Notes: a model not told the origin generated them from the sequence alone. DNA of 64,000 bases from Enterococcus sp. DIV2402 (GCF_017426705.2 NZ_CP147251.1:1402501-1466500), one strand, 5' to 3'; counted from the stretch's first letter, positions 1 through 10,195 are shown. Numbers and translations are program-made.

Positions 1-1035
1 ACAATCTTCAATCCGTACACCTACTTGATTTGGTAAGTAGATCCCTGGTTCAATTGAGAAACACATACCTTCTTCAATGATTAAATCATTTCCTGCTACA
101 ATAGAAGGATATTCATGGATGGATGTCCCAATGCCATGACCTAATCGGTGATTAAATGCTTCTCCGTATCCATAATCCGTAATGATGTCGCGGGCAATTT
201 TGTCTAATTGGCTCGCAGTCATACCAGGTTTAACAGCAGCTTGTGCGGCTAGTTGAGCTTCTAAAACAATTGCATGAATTTTTTCTTGAAAAGCAGTCGG
301 TTCTTTATACGCAACTGTACGTGTTGCGTCGCTGCAATAACCTTTCCAAACAACTCCTAAATCAAATAAGACTAATTCATTGGCTTTTACAGGTGTTTGA
401 TTAGGCGCGCCATGCGGATTGGCTGCGTGCGGACCAACTAAAACGGTTGTGTCAAAGGACATATGAGAGACTCCTTTACGTTTTAATTGGTATTCAATTT
501 CTGCAGCAATTTCTTCTTCTGTTACACCATCTTTAATTGCTGAAAAACCAATTTCAAACGCAACATCTGCCCAATTACCTGCTTCAAGTAAAGTTTCAAT
601 TTCTGAAGGAGTTTTGCGCAATTGCATTTGTTGAATGACGGCAGTTAAATCCTTTGAAAAGTCGGTTGTTGGAAAATAACTTGCAAGCTGTTCAAAGCGA
701 TCCAAAGTAAACGCTGATTTTTCAATAGCTAGTTGTTGCGGTTTACCATAACGTGTGGTTAATTCTTCCGCAATGATTTGCCAAGGATTTTGGGTATCTA
801 AATAACCGACAACATCGTAAGGCCAGCTGCTTTGACGAGCAGTGTCGGCTTCTAAAGCTGGTGTAAATAAAAAGGGATCATGAGTTGGCGAGAAGAAAAG
901 CGCCAAAACTCTTTCATGTGGGTCACTAGTAAAACCAGATAAATACGAAATAGAATTAGGATTCGTGATATAAGCAACATCCACATTTTCTTTTGCCATC
1001 CAGCGGGATAATTCGTTCACTTTTTCTTGATTCAT
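1..1035 (-). CDS. pepQ: Xaa-Pro dipeptidase PepQ (3' end cut by window)
   Basis: Reading the minus strand from ATG at 1035 gives 345 codons with no stop, so the C-terminus lies outside the window. The N-terminal creatinase-like domain is followed by the 'pita-bread' M24 metallopeptidase fold. Visible metal-ligand segments are LFDLGVVWKGYCSDATRT (two Asp ligands) and FNHRLGHGIGTSIHEYP (His), then EEGMCFSIEPG (Glu). The enzyme cleaves X-Pro dipeptides in the cytoplasm, the last step of proline-peptide use. GAAAGAAGG lies just before the ATG. It is divergent from ccpA, the usual arrangement in Lactobacillales, which supports pepQ rather than aminopeptidase P. Confidence 0.93.
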   Translation of the reverse strand, partial: MNQEKVNELSRWMAKENVDVAYITNPNSISYLSGFTSDPHERVLALFFSPTHDPFLFTPALEADTARQSSWPYDVVGYLDTQNPWQIIAEELTTRYGKPQQLAIEKSAFTLDRFEQLASYFPTTDFSKDLTAVIQQMQLRKTPSEIETLLEAGNWADVAFEIGFSAIKDGVTEEEIAAEIEYQLKRKGVSHMSFDTTVLVGPHAANPHGAPNQTPVKANELVLFDLGVVWKGYCSDATRTVAYKEPTAFQEKIHAIVLEAQLAAQAAVKPGMTASQLDKIARDIITDYGYGEAFNHRLGHGIGTSIHEYPSIVAGNDLIIEEGMCFSIEPGIYLPNQVGVRIEDC

Positions 1036-1124
1036 AATGTACCTTCTTTCTTTAACAATTCTTTACTTATTGTACCACTATTCTGTCAAAATGATGTCAG
1101 TAAAATTATTTTCATGAAAATGAA

Positions 1125-1163
1125 ACTAAAACGGTTGCAAATGTGAAAGAAATTTGCTATTCT
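1125..1163 (+). promoter_or_regulatory. ccpA promoter with overlapping cre-like site
   Basis: TTGCAA (1135-1140) and TATTCT (1158-1163) are separated by 17 bp. ACTAAAACGGTTGCAA (1125-1140) matches the catabolite-responsive element pattern WTGNAANCGNWNNCAW except at the TG pair, and it covers the -35 box. Binding there would block initiation, so CcpA autoregulation is the inference. The site also lies in the pepQ-ccpA divergent gap and could affect pepQ. Confidence 0.6.
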
Positions 1164-1220
1164 ATCTAAGAAATGTAAACAAGGTTTTCAGAAAATGAAA
1201 GTTGATAGGAGAAAAACAAT

Positions 1221-2222
1221 ATGGAGAAACAAACGATTACTATTTATGATGTTGCTCGTGAAGCCAATGTATCCATGGCTACCGTCTCTCGTGTCGTTAA
1301 CGGAAATCCCAATGTCAAACCAGCCACTCGTAAAAAGGTACTTGAAGTCATTGATCGTCTTGATTACCGTCCAAACGCAGTTGCTCGTGGATTAGCTAGC
1401 AAAAAAACAACAACAGTAGGAGTGATTATTCCTGATGTAAGTAATATGTTTTTTGCTTCTTTAGCACGTGGGATTGACGATGTTGCAACAATGTACAAAT
1501 ATAACATCATTTTGGCAAATTCAGATGGCGATAGCTTGAAGGAAGTCAATGTATTAAATAATTTATTAGCGAAGCAAGTAGATGGTGTCATCTTTATGGG
1601 ACATCGTATTACTGATGAAGTTCGTGGTGAATTTTCACGCTCAAAAACACCAGTGGTTTTAGCTGGTTCAATCGATCCAGATGAACAAGTAGGTAGTGTA
1701 AACATTGATTATACTGCAGCAACTAAAGATGCCGTTAGCCTACTAGCTAAAAACGGCAATGAAAAAATTGCTTTTGTAAGTGGCGCATTAATTGATCCGA
1801 TTAACGGACAAAATCGCTTAAACGGCTACAAAGAAGCATTAAAAGAAAGTAATTTGGAATACAATGAAGGCTTGATTTTTGAAGCACCGTATTCTTTTAA
1901 AGATGGTCTAGCAATTGTGGATCGTTTATTAAACAGTGGCGCAACTGCGGCATATGTAACTGACGATGAATTAGCGATTGGTATTTTAGATGGATTATAT
2001 GACCGTGGAGTAAAAGTACCAGAAGATTTCGAAATTTTAACAAGCAACAACTCACTATTAACAGATGTTGCTCGTCCTCGTTTATCTAGCGTGAGCCAAC
2101 CACTTTATGATATCGGTGCAGTTGCCATGCGTTTATTAACAAAAATGATGAACAAAGAAGAGATTGAACAAAAAACAATTGTTTTACCTTATAACATTTT
2201 AGAAAAAGGTTCAACTAAATAA
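1221..2222 (+). CDS. ccpA: Catabolite control protein CcpA (LacI/GalR family)
   Basis: This 333-aa protein has the usual CcpA length. The N-terminus (TIYDVAREANVSMATVSRVVNG) is the LacI-type helix-turn-helix followed by the hinge helix NAVARGLASKK; the rest is the periplasmic-binding-protein-like effector domain. It binds HPr-Ser46-P and cre sites to repress or activate carbon genes. The RBS AGGAG (1208-1212) precedes the ATG. It sits divergent from pepQ with a cre-like site at its own promoter, and probable targets occur at 12029 and 17438 in this window. A strong hairpin directly after the stop separates it from the convergent PBP gene. Confidence 0.97.
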   Translation: MEKQTITIYDVAREANVSMATVSRVVNGNPNVKPATRKKVLEVIDRLDYRPNAVARGLASKKTTTVGVIIPDVSNMFFASLARGIDDVATMYKYNIILANSDGDSLKEVNVLNNLLAKQVDGVIFMGHRITDEVRGEFSRSKTPVVLAGSIDPDEQVGSVNIDYTAATKDAVSLLAKNGNEKIAFVSGALIDPINGQNRLNGYKEALKESNLEYNEGLIFEAPYSFKDGLAIVDRLLNSGATAAYVTDDELAIGILDGLYDRGVKVPEDFEILTSNNSLLTDVARPRLSSVSQPLYDIGAVAMRLLTKMMNKEEIEQKTIVLPYNILEKGSTK

Positions 2223-2224
2223 TC

Positions 2225-2264
2225 AAAAAAAGCTCGTCAACCTAAATTGGTTGACGAGCTTTTT
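2225..2264. terminator. Bidirectional terminator between ccpA and the PBP gene
   Basis: GCTCGTCAACC (2232-2242) pairs perfectly with GGTTGACGAGC (2249-2259) around a 6-nt loop. An A-run precedes it and a T-run follows it, so it can end both convergent transcripts. Confidence 0.92.
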
Positions 2265-2266
2265 GC

Positions 2267-4615
2267 TTAACGTCTGCGGGTGTTTGTTTGTGTTCTTGGA
2301 ATAGCTGTTTTCCAATAATCGACATAGTTGGCATCAGTTCCACCAATTCCAAAACGTAAGCTAACTTTAGATGGACCACCTTTAGCCCAATAAGAAGTAA
2401 CTGTATTACTTGGAATATTAAACGTCGTATTATTAACAGTCATCCGTCCACCAGGTTTTGCACCAGTGAAATCAGAAACTTTGTATTCTTTCACACTCTT
2501 GTCTAATTTAAACTCTTTATTGACACCAATCACATCAGGATTTGCTTGATAAATAGAATTAGCTAGATAAGCCATGTATTGAGCTGTTCGTTGCCCAGCA
2601 TTTGAATCGGTTGGTTGACTATCGTCACGACCAGCCCAACTACTTAAAGTAATGTTAGGGGTCGAAACAACTAACCAAGAATCGACATATTCATCGGTCG
2701 TTCCTGTTTTACCAACCCAATCTGCATTTCCTAAATTCCAATTGATGTTATTGACGTTTGATAAGAAATTCGTCGTCACACCTTCTTCAACCACGCTACG
2801 CATCATGTCATTCATAATAGATGCTGTTGCTTTGGAATAAACTTGTACAGGATTTGCTTCATGTTTATAATACTCTTTACCTTGTGAATCTGTAATTGAT
2901 TCAATCAGATAGCCTTCTTGATAGACGCCACCATTAGCTAAGGTTTGGAAACCATTTGTTTGTTCTAACGTTGTGACTTCAGGTACCCCTAGAGGTGCTG
3001 ATTCATATTCCCAAGTATCGGTAGCTGGATAGTTCATTTTATTCAAATACGTATCGTATACAGCTTTGGTTGAGCCCATATCTTCTAATGTTTTTTGATA
3101 AATATGATAGGCTGGAATATTGTTCGAATGAATCAGTGATTCACGGATTGTTTGGAATGTACTTGAACCAGAATTGGTTGCATTCACAATTTTTTTGCCT
3201 TTATCCTCACCAGCTTTCCAAGTGGTTGGATAGTCAGAAACGCGTGACTCACTACCTATAATACCTTGATCAATTGCTGGGGCATAAACTAAGACAGGTT
3301 TGATTGCTGAACCAGCTTGCCGTGTAGAACTAAAGGCATGGTTATATTGTGAAGTTTCATAATCACGACCCCCAACAAATCCAAGAATTTTTCCAGTAGA
3401 ATTTTCCATTAATACATTTCCGACTTCAACTGAGGACTCATTGTCTAACATGTATCCATAATTGGTAACAGCATCTTGCATGGCTTGATAGATATTTTTA
3501 TCAACAGTGGAGTGGATTGTATAACCACCATTTGCAATTTTTGTTTGTGCTCGATACAAGTAGTTTTGGTAAACATCTTCTTTTGCAAACTCTTCGTTGC
3601 TTACTTCATCTTCTGTTGCAAGTTTTTTGGCAACAATTTTATACGCATCATTCATTACGGCATCGTATAAGAATTCATGACTTTCTTGATTTGCAGTTTC
3701 TTTCGGTTTGAAGTCAGCCACCAAATCATACGCAATGGCATCTTCATATTCTTTTTTCGAGATGTCATGATTGCGATACATACTGAACAATACGAAATCT
3801 TTTCGTTGTAAACCAGCGTCAAAGTTTTCTTTTAATTCACCAGTATTTGTGTATGGACTATAAACAATAGGACTCTGTGGTAAACCAGCGATAAACGCAG
3901 CTTGTGGCAAACTAAGCTCACTTGCATTTACACCAAAGATTCCTTTAGCTGCTTCTTGCACACCAGCAATATTTTGCCCTAAGTTGTTACGCCCAAATGG
4001 CGAGACATTTAAATAAAGTGCGACAATTTCATCTTTTGAATAATTTTTCTCAACTTCCATGGCTAACAACATTTCGTTTGCTTTACGTTTAAAAGTTGTT
4101 TCGTCAGTTAAAATTTGCTGTTTAACTAATTGTTGCGTTAACGTTGAACCACCGCTGCTCCCGATACCTGTTACTTCTGAAATTAAGGCACGTAAGACTG
4201 CTTTTGGCACAATCCCTTTATGTTCGTAGAAGTATTCATCTTCCGTTGCTACAACGGCTGTTTTTACCAAATCAGATATTTGATCTGCTGGTACGGTTGT
4301 ACGCATCAAATCGGCACGAATTGTCGCAATCGTACTATTGTCCGCATACACCACCTTGGATGTCTCTGTAATATCGCCTAAATCTTGTTGCAGTTCAGTT
4401 TTTGTAGGAGCTTTTGTATCCCCAACGAGATAGGCAAAATAGCCCATTCCGATACCTAATCCTAATGAACCACCCAGAACAAGTAAGGAAATCCCTACTA
4501 GGAGTAATGATTGTATGACCCTTAAGGAAATATTAAAATAGAACCATCCAGAGGAACGTTTAGAACGTGTAATAAATTTTTTTGCTTTTTTTTCCAGTTC
4601 GGACAAAATAGCCAC
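2267..4615 (-). CDS. Class A penicillin-binding protein (transglycosylase/transpeptidase)
   Basis: The 782-aa bifunctional peptidoglycan synthase has a short basic cytoplasmic N-terminus, one membrane anchor at about residues 30-60, then a GT51 glycosyltransferase domain (ATEDEYFYEHKG with the catalytic Glu, and GGSTLTQQLVKQ) and a transpeptidase domain. The latter shows SAIK (active-site Ser), SNN in HSNNIPAYH, and KTGTTDEY. It polymerises and cross-links glycan strands outside the membrane. The sequence resembles the PBP1b/PbpF branch of Lactobacillales. The C-terminus ends in a basic TNTRRR tail. It is transcribed convergently with ccpA and divergently from tyrS. Confidence 0.94.
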   Translation of the reverse strand: MAILSELEKKAKKFITRSKRSSGWFYFNISLRVIQSLLLVGISLLVLGGSLGLGIGMGYFAYLVGDTKAPTKTELQQDLGDITETSKVVYADNSTIATIRADLMRTTVPADQISDLVKTAVVATEDEYFYEHKGIVPKAVLRALISEVTGIGSSGGSTLTQQLVKQQILTDETTFKRKANEMLLAMEVEKNYSKDEIVALYLNVSPFGRNNLGQNIAGVQEAAKGIFGVNASELSLPQAAFIAGLPQSPIVYSPYTNTGELKENFDAGLQRKDFVLFSMYRNHDISKKEYEDAIAYDLVADFKPKETANQESHEFLYDAVMNDAYKIVAKKLATEDEVSNEEFAKEDVYQNYLYRAQTKIANGGYTIHSTVDKNIYQAMQDAVTNYGYMLDNESSVEVGNVLMENSTGKILGFVGGRDYETSQYNHAFSSTRQAGSAIKPVLVYAPAIDQGIIGSESRVSDYPTTWKAGEDKGKKIVNATNSGSSTFQTIRESLIHSNNIPAYHIYQKTLEDMGSTKAVYDTYLNKMNYPATDTWEYESAPLGVPEVTTLEQTNGFQTLANGGVYQEGYLIESITDSQGKEYYKHEANPVQVYSKATASIMNDMMRSVVEEGVTTNFLSNVNNINWNLGNADWVGKTGTTDEYVDSWLVVSTPNITLSSWAGRDDSQPTDSNAGQRTAQYMAYLANSIYQANPDVIGVNKEFKLDKSVKEYKVSDFTGAKPGGRMTVNNTTFNIPSNTVTSYWAKGGPSKVSLRFGIGGTDANYVDYWKTAIPRTQTNTRRR

Positions 4616-4805
4616 CTCAATTTTTAATTTGATTCTGCTTGATTATAGCAAAAAAAGCTTCGATTGAATAGATTACCGATTCTTTAAGTGAAAAAACTAA
4701 GAAAAAAATAAAAGAAGTACCATTTATTTTTAGCTTACTTCTTTTCTTTGGCATGATTTTCAGTTAATATGAACAATGAGTATTTCATTGAGGAGGAACA
4801 ATAAT

Positions 4806-6068
4806 ATGAGTTCAGACTTTTTTCAAGAACTAAAAAATCGTGGTTTAGTTCACCAAGCAACAGACGAAGCAGCCTTAGAAAAACAATTAAATGAAGAGTC
4901 TGTTAAATTATATGTCGGGTTTGACCCAACAGCCGATAGTTTACATATCGGTCACTTATTGCCAATTTTAATGTTACGTCGTTTCCAACAAAATGGACAT
5001 GTGCCGATTGCATTAGTTGGTGGGGGAACAGGAATGATTGGTGATCCATCATTTAAAGATCAAGAACGTCAACTAAATACTTTAGATACAGTTCAAAATT
5101 GGTCACAAAGTATTAAAAATCAATTGTCACGTTTTATTGATTTTGAAAATGCAGAGAATCCTGCAATTATTGCGAATAATTACGACTGGTTAGGCAAGAT
5201 TTCGTTAATCGATTTTTTACGTGATGTTGGTAAAAACTTTACGATTAATTACATGATGAGTAAAGAGAGTGTAAAACGCCGGATTGAAACAGGGATTTCA
5301 TATACAGAATTTGCTTACCAATTATTGCAAGCATACGATTTCTTGAAATTATACGAAAACCATGGTTGTTTATTACAATTGGGTGGTAGCGACCAATGGG
5401 GCAATATCACTTCTGGTATCGAGTTATTACGTCGTGAAAAAGAAGTCCAAGGTTTTGGTTTAACAATGCCATTAATTACCAAAGCAGATGGTACAAAATT
5501 TGGTAAAACCGAAGGAAATGCGGTTTGGTTAGATGCTGAAAAAACTACGCCTTATGAATTCTACCAATTTTGGATTAACACGGATGACCGTGATGCCATT
5601 AAATTCTTGAAATATTTCACATTCTTATCATTGGATGAAATTGCTACTATTGAAGAAGAATTTAAACAAGCTCCTGAAACACGTGTGGCACAAAAAGCGT
5701 TAGCGAAAGAAGTAACTACTTTGGTTCATGGCGAAACAGCTTATGAACAAGCAGTTCGTATCTCTCAAGCGTTATTTAGTGGAGACATTAAAGGTTTGTC
5801 AGGAGAAGAAATTAAACAAGGTTTCAAAGGTGTCCCAACTTATGAAGTACAAGCAGATGATAATTTGAATTTAATTGAATTGTTAATTACTGCCAAAATT
5901 GAACCTTCAAAACGTCAAGCACGTGAAGATGTCCAAAATGGTGCTATTTACATTAATGGTGATCGTGTGCAAGATTTAGCATATGAAATTAGTGATGCTG
6001 ATAAAATGGATGGACACTTTACCGTTGTTCGCCGTGGGAAGAAAAAATACTTCTTACTAAAATTCTAA
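4806..6068 (+). CDS. tyrS: Tyrosyl-tRNA synthetase
   Basis: This class I synthetase (420 aa) charges tRNA-Tyr. It shows HIGH at residues 47-50, the tyrosine-pocket region [16 protein letters not shown] and GGSDQWGNI, the KMSKS-equivalent KFGKT, and a C-terminal S4 RNA-binding domain from about residue 350. ATG 4806 is chosen because GAGGAGG sits 6-12 nt upstream; the in-frame ATG at 4776 lies before that RBS. The 190-bp leader has no T-box core, unlike many Firmicute synthetase genes. It contains an AT-rich 9-bp inverted repeat (4711-4719 with 4736-4744) of unknown role and a -10-like TAATAT at 4765-4770. Confidence 0.97.
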   Translation: MSSDFFQELKNRGLVHQATDEAALEKQLNEESVKLYVGFDPTADSLHIGHLLPILMLRRFQQNGHVPIALVGGGTGMIGDPSFKDQERQLNTLDTVQNWSQSIKNQLSRFIDFENAENPAIIANNYDWLGKISLIDFLRDVGKNFTINYMMSKESVKRRIETGISYTEFAYQLLQAYDFLKLYENHGCLLQLGGSDQWGNITSGIELLRREKEVQGFGLTMPLITKADGTKFGKTEGNAVWLDAEKTTPYEFYQFWINTDDRDAIKFLKYFTFLSLDEIATIEEEFKQAPETRVAQKALAKEVTTLVHGETAYEQAVRISQALFSGDIKGLSGEEIKQGFKGVPTYEVQADDNLNLIELLITAKIEPSKRQAREDVQNGAIYINGDRVQDLAYEISDADKMDGHFTVVRRGKKKYFLLKF

Positions 6069-6083
6069 CTTAAATAAAAAATC

Positions 6084-6114
6084 AAAAGAGATTGTTTTTA
6101 ACAGTCTCTTTTTT
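6084..6114 (+). terminator. tyrS terminator
   Basis: AAAAGAGATTGTT (6084-6096) and AACAGTCTCTTTT (6100-6112) form a 13-bp stem with one U-G wobble, ending in a T-run. The AEC gene's RBS begins right after it. Confidence 0.85.
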
Positions 6115-6129
6115 GTGGGAGGAGACAAA

Positions 6130-7044
6130 ATGGTCGCAATTATTATTCAGGCATTAGGTTTGTTTTTGATGATTTTTTTAGGATTTTTATTAAAACGAAT
6201 TGGGTTATTGTCAAAAGCAGATGGTACCACGTTATCTGTGATTATTGTGAATATCACCTTACCAGCAGTGGTCATCGTTAATCTAGCTCGTCTATCATTA
6301 AAACTTGATTTAGTCGTATTTATTTTGATTGGCTTTATTTGGTCAATCTTTCAAATTGCTTTAGCATGGTTATTCACGCGTAAAGAATCAGCTACAAAAC
6401 AGCAACTATTTATGTATTGTGCTTCAGGATTTAATATTGGGAATTTTACATTACCTTTTGTCCAAGGTTTTTTACCGCTCGGAGTGCCTTTTATTTCGAT
6501 GTTTGACATGGGGAATAGTATTATGTTATGTGGTGGAACAAATATTGTTGTGAATCGTCTAGTAGGAAATCAAACGACTTTTGAACCGAAAAAAATTGCT
6601 TTACAGCTATTACGTTCGATTCCGTTTACTTGTTATATGTTGATGTTAATTTTACGGATTTTTAAAATCAATTTGCCCGATGCACTGTTAACAATGTTAC
6701 ATCCGGTTGCCGCAGCAAATGTCTTTTTATCAATGTTTATGATTGGATTGTATCTAGAATTTCGTTTGCCAAAAGGAGCAATGAAAGATGTCATAAAATT
6801 ATTGACGCTTCGTTATGGTCTGGGCTTCGTGGTAATTGCGGTTGTTTACTTTTTACCGATTTCGCATTTGCACAAAGTTATTTTGTCTTTATTAGCTCTT
6901 ACACCCATTCCATTGTTCGGTGTGATTAATTCGGTTTTAGCTGGTGTGAAAGAGGAAGTCGTCGGATTTGCTTCATCGATTAGCTTTTTATTGAGTTTAC
7001 CGTTAATGACGCTTGTGGTTCTCTTATTAGGAATTAATGTTTAA
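6130..7044 (+). CDS. AEC (auxin efflux carrier) family permease
   Basis: The 304-aa protein is strongly hydrophobic with about ten predicted membrane helices and the N-terminal AEC pattern (LGFLLKRIGLLSK, then VNITLPAVVIVNL). The family contains malate, lactate and other organic-anion carriers; the substrate cannot be read from sequence. ATG 6130 follows GGGAGGAG (6117-6124); the upstream in-frame GTG at 6115 lies before that RBS. No terminator lies between it and nfo 69 bp downstream. A second AEC permease is encoded at 50151-51098. Confidence 0.85.
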   Translation: MVAIIIQALGLFLMIFLGFLLKRIGLLSKADGTTLSVIIVNITLPAVVIVNLARLSLKLDLVVFILIGFIWSIFQIALAWLFTRKESATKQQLFMYCASGFNIGNFTLPFVQGFLPLGVPFISMFDMGNSIMLCGGTNIVVNRLVGNQTTFEPKKIALQLLRSIPFTCYMLMLILRIFKINLPDALLTMLHPVAAANVFLSMFMIGLYLEFRLPKGAMKDVIKLLTLRYGLGFVVIAVVYFLPISHLHKVILSLLALTPIPLFGVINSVLAGVKEEVVGFASSISFLLSLPLMTLVVLLLGINV

Positions 7045-7112
7045 GCGCGATTCTTGCAATCCAGCAGCGAGTCCGCAATACTAGAGGAGAAGAGAATTAA
7101 GGAGGACGTTTC

Positions 7113-8009
7113 ATGTTAATTGGCTCACACGTTTCCATGAGTGGAAAAAAAATGTTATTAGGGTCAGCAGAAGAAGCTGCTAGCTATAATGCAACAACGT
7201 TTATGATCTATACAGGTGCACCACAAAATACCCGTCGTAAACCTTTAGAAGAGATGAATATCGAAGCTGGTAAGGCTTTTATGGTGGAACATGGTTTATC
7301 AGACATGGTGGTACATGCACCCTATATTATTAATTTAGGAAATACGATTAAACCAGAAAATTTTGGTTTTGCGATTGAATTTTTACGTGAAGAAATTCGT
7401 CGGGCACAAGCATTAGGCGCAACGCAAATTACGATGCATCCGGGTGCCCATGTTGGCGCTGGTGTCGATGCAGGACTTGCCCAAATTATTAAAGGACTAA
7501 ATGAAGTCTTGGATAAAGACCAAATTCCTCAAATTGCTTTAGAGACAATGGCAGGTAAAGGAACCGAATTAGGTCGTACGTTTGAAGAGTTAGCGACAAT
7601 TATAGATGGCGTAACATTGAATGAAAAATTATCTGTTACATTGGATACTTGTCATACGAATGATGCGGGGTACAATGTCAAAGAAGATTTTGATGGTGTG
7701 TTAGAAGAATTCGACAAGATTATTGGGCTAGATCGTTTGAAAGTAGTGCATGTTAACGATTCAAAAAATCCTCAAGGTTCACATAAGGATCGCCATGCTA
7801 ATATTGGTTTTGGTACGATTGGGTTTGATGCCTTAAATTACATCGTTCATCATGAAAAATTAGTTAGCTTACCAAAGATTTTGGAAACGCCATATGTGAT
7901 GGTTGGCGAAGATAAAAAGAACAAAAAACCGCCATACCGTTTTGAAATTGAAATGCTAAAAGCAGGTGTGTTTGACCCGCAATTGTTAGAAAAAATTGTA
8001 GCACAATAG
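7113..8009 (+). CDS. nfo: Endonuclease IV (apurinic/apyrimidinic endonuclease)
   Basis: This 298-aa TIM-barrel enzyme cuts the backbone 5' of abasic sites in base-excision repair. The zinc-binding segments are present: [37 protein letters not shown] and [22 protein letters not shown], which together give the His/Glu/Asp ligands of the three-metal site. AAGGAGG lies 8 nt before the ATG. Length matches the family (about 280-300 aa). Confidence 0.96.
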   Translation: MLIGSHVSMSGKKMLLGSAEEAASYNATTFMIYTGAPQNTRRKPLEEMNIEAGKAFMVEHGLSDMVVHAPYIINLGNTIKPENFGFAIEFLREEIRRAQALGATQITMHPGAHVGAGVDAGLAQIIKGLNEVLDKDQIPQIALETMAGKGTELGRTFEELATIIDGVTLNEKLSVTLDTCHTNDAGYNVKEDFDGVLEEFDKIIGLDRLKVVHVNDSKNPQGSHKDRHANIGFGTIGFDALNYIVHHEKLVSLPKILETPYVMVGEDKKNKKPPYRFEIEMLKAGVFDPQLLEKIVAQ

Positions 8010-8021
8010 AAAATAGCTGGT

Positions 8022-8069
8022 AAAAGAAAAGGAATTCGACGTAAATTGTAAAACTTCCTTTTCTTTTTT
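8022..8069 (+). terminator. nfo terminator
   Basis: AAAAGAAAAGGAA (8022-8034) pairs with TTCCTTTTCTTTT (8055-8067), a 13-bp perfect stem with a 20-nt loop and T-run. Confidence 0.75.
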
Positions 8070-8121
8070 CTGTTTTTCTAGTACAATAATTCATTGAGAA
8101 TAGGGAAAGGAGAAGATAATT

Positions 8122-8337
8122 ATGAGTACAGGAATTGTTGTTTTAATTGCGATTATCGCTTTACTTGTAGGCGCTGTAGGCGGCTTCTTTTTAGCACGTA
8201 AATATATGCAAGATTACTTGAAGAAAAATCCTCCCGTTAATGAGGATATGTTGCGCATGATGATGATGTCAATGGGTCAAAAACCTTCTGAGAAAAAAAT
8301 TCGTCAAATGATGCAACAAATGAAAAACCAAAAGTAA
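8122..8337 (+). CDS. yneF: UPF0154 membrane protein (YneF family)
   Basis: This is a 71-aa protein with one N-terminal membrane helix (residues 5-26, glycine-rich [13 protein letters not shown]) and a charged, Met-rich cytoplasmic tail ([28 protein letters not shown]). The tail pattern is diagnostic of the UPF0154/YneF family, conserved in Firmicutes but without an established function. AAAGGAG precedes the ATG. It has its own terminator and no operon partners. Confidence 0.9.
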   Translation: MSTGIVVLIAIIALLVGAVGGFFLARKYMQDYLKKNPPVNEDMLRMMMMSMGQKPSEKKIRQMMQQMKNQK

Positions 8338-8350
8338 AAACTGGTTTTTT

Positions 8351-8381
8351 AAACGGGCTGATTGATTCAGCTCGTTTTTTT
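8351..8381 (+). terminator. yneF terminator
   Basis: AAACGGGCTGA (8351-8361) pairs with TCAGCTCGTTT (8367-8377), with one G-U wobble and a 5-nt loop, followed by a T-run to 8381. Confidence 0.88.
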
Positions 8382-8397
8382 GTTTGCTTTAAACGGC

Positions 8398-8426
8398 TTC
8401 ACAAGCAGTTTAGGCTAATCTATAAA
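8398..8426 (+). promoter_or_regulatory. Promoter of the ABC exporter operon
   Basis: TTCACA (8398-8403) and TATAAA (8421-8426) are separated by exactly 17 bp and lie just upstream of AGGAGG at 8432-8437. Confidence 0.55.
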
Positions 8427-8443
8427 ACAGTAGGAGGTTAGGT

Positions 8444-10195
8444 ATGTCAATATTCAAGAAATTAAGTTGGTTTTTTAAACAAGAACGCAAAAATTATATG
8501 ATTGGGGTTACAGCACTAATTTTAGTGGCAATTATGCAGCTCGTTCCTCCTAAAGTGATTGGAATTATCATTGATGAAATTGCTGAAAAAAACATTCAGA
8601 TAACCTCAATTTTATTTTGGATTGCTGTATTATGTGCAGCTGCGTTGGGTCAATATATTTTTCGCTACATCTGGCGAACGCATATTTGGGGAAGTGCCGC
8701 TCGCTTAGAAAAAAGTTTACGGCGTCAATTATTTGACCACTTTACTAAAATGGACAACATCTTTTATCAAAAATATCGTACCGGCGATTTGATGGCACAT
8801 GCGACCAATGATTTGAATGCGATTCAAAACGTAGCTGGTGCAGGTATTTTAACCTTTGCAGATTCGTTTATTTCAGGAGGAATGACAATTTTAGCAATGA
8901 TTCTCTTTATCGATTGGCGTTTAACGCTGATTGCTTTGATTCCTCTACCGTTGTTAGCATTCACTTCACGTATTTTAGGATCTAAACTCCACGATGCATT
9001 TCGCGATTCTCAAGAAGCCTTTTCCAATATCAATGACAAAGCCCAAGAAAGTATTACTGGTATGAAAGTAATTAAAACATTTGGGCAAGAAAAAGAAGAC
9101 TTAGCTGATTTCTCTGAAAAAATAGACCAAGCTATTTCAAAAAATCGTCGTGTAAATTTCTTAGATGCTTTATTTGACCCGTTTATTACGCTAATCATTG
9201 GTTTATCGTATGTATTAACTATTATTGTCGGTGGAAATTTTATTATGAATGGCACAATTACAATTGGGCAGTTAGTCTCGTTCATTAGTTACATTGGTAT
9301 GTTAATTTGGCCAATGTTTGCGATTGGTCGTTTGTTTAATGTATTGGAGCGTGGAAATGCCAGTTATGATCGGGTATCTGAACTGTTGAGAGAACACACA
9401 CATATTATTGAAGCCCCCAATGCTATCACAACTCCCGCCAAAGGCACGCTAGCTGTTCAAATCGATGAATTTCGTTATCCAGAAGACGAAACGGTAGCTT
9501 TAAATCAACTGCAATTCGCTTTAAATGAAGGAGAGGTACTGGGTGTTGTGGGAAAAACAGGTTCAGGAAAAACGACGCTCTTAAAACTATTAATGCGTGA
9601 ATATGATAATTATCAGGGAACCATTCAATTTGGTTCACATAATATCAAAGAATATTCCTTAGACGCATTGTTGCAATCCATTGGTTATGTTCCACAAGAT
9701 CATTTTTTGTTTTCAATGACGATTCGCGACAATATTCGTTTTGCTAATCCGCATTTTTCACAAGAAAAAATTGAAGAAGCAGCAAGATTAGCGTTTATTG
9801 ATGAAGATATCAAAGCGTTCCCAGAAGGATATGATACGATGGTTGGCGAACGTGGAGTGTCGTTATCAGGTGGTCAAAAACAACGAATTTCAATTGCTCG
9901 TGCGTTGATTGTTGAACCAGAATTATTGATTTTAGACGATGCACTTTCAGCAGTAGATGCTAAAACCGAAGAAGCCATTTTGCATAATCTGAAGGAATTC
10001 CGTCAAGATAAGACGACAATTATTGCGGCACATCGTCTCAGCAGTGTGATGCATGCAAAAGAAATTTTAGTCATTGATGAAGGAAAAATTGTTGAACGTG
10101 GCACACATGAAGAATTATTAGCTTTGAATGGTTGGTATAGTCGTATGTGGGACAAACAACAATTAGAAGCCAAAATTGAAGGGAGCGAGGCCTAA
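8444..10195 (+). CDS. Heterodimeric ABC exporter, subunit with degenerate Walker B
   Basis: This 583-aa half-transporter has six membrane helices (residues 1-310) fused to a nucleotide-binding domain. NBD motifs are Walker A GKTGSGKTT, Q-loop VPQDH, intact signature LSGGQ, Walker B LLILDDALS and H-loop AAHR. The catalytic glutamate after Walker B is Asp, the mark of the degenerate-site subunit in LmrC/YheI/EfrC-type exporters. Its stop codon overlaps the next start by one base (TAATG), so the two subunits are translationally coupled. Such pairs export drugs or lipids; the substrate is not evident. LmrC/YheI-like is the closest description. Confidence 0.92.
   Translation: MSIFKKLSWFFKQERKNYMIGVTALILVAIMQLVPPKVIGIIIDEIAEKNIQITSILFWIAVLCAAALGQYIFRYIWRTHIWGSAARLEKSLRRQLFDHFTKMDNIFYQKYRTGDLMAHATNDLNAIQNVAGAGILTFADSFISGGMTILAMILFIDWRLTLIALIPLPLLAFTSRILGSKLHDAFRDSQEAFSNINDKAQESITGMKVIKTFGQEKEDLADFSEKIDQAISKNRRVNFLDALFDPFITLIIGLSYVLTIIVGGNFIMNGTITIGQLVSFISYIGMLIWPMFAIGRLFNVLERGNASYDRVSELLREHTHIIEAPNAITTPAKGTLAVQIDEFRYPEDETVALNQLQFALNEGEVLGVVGKTGSGKTTLLKLLMREYDNYQGTIQFGSHNIKEYSLDALLQSIGYVPQDHFLFSMTIRDNIRFANPHFSQEKIEEAARLAFIDEDIKAFPEGYDTMVGERGVSLSGGQKQRISIARALIVEPELLILDDALSAVDAKTEEAILHNLKEFRQDKTTIIAAHRLSSVMHAKEILVIDEGKIVERGTHEELLALNGWYSRMWDKQQLEAKIEGSEA

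Noticed and set aside
4616..4805. T-box in the tyrS leader
   Set aside because: No GGTGGNACC-like core or specifier stem is found; only an AT-rich 9-bp inverted repeat is present.
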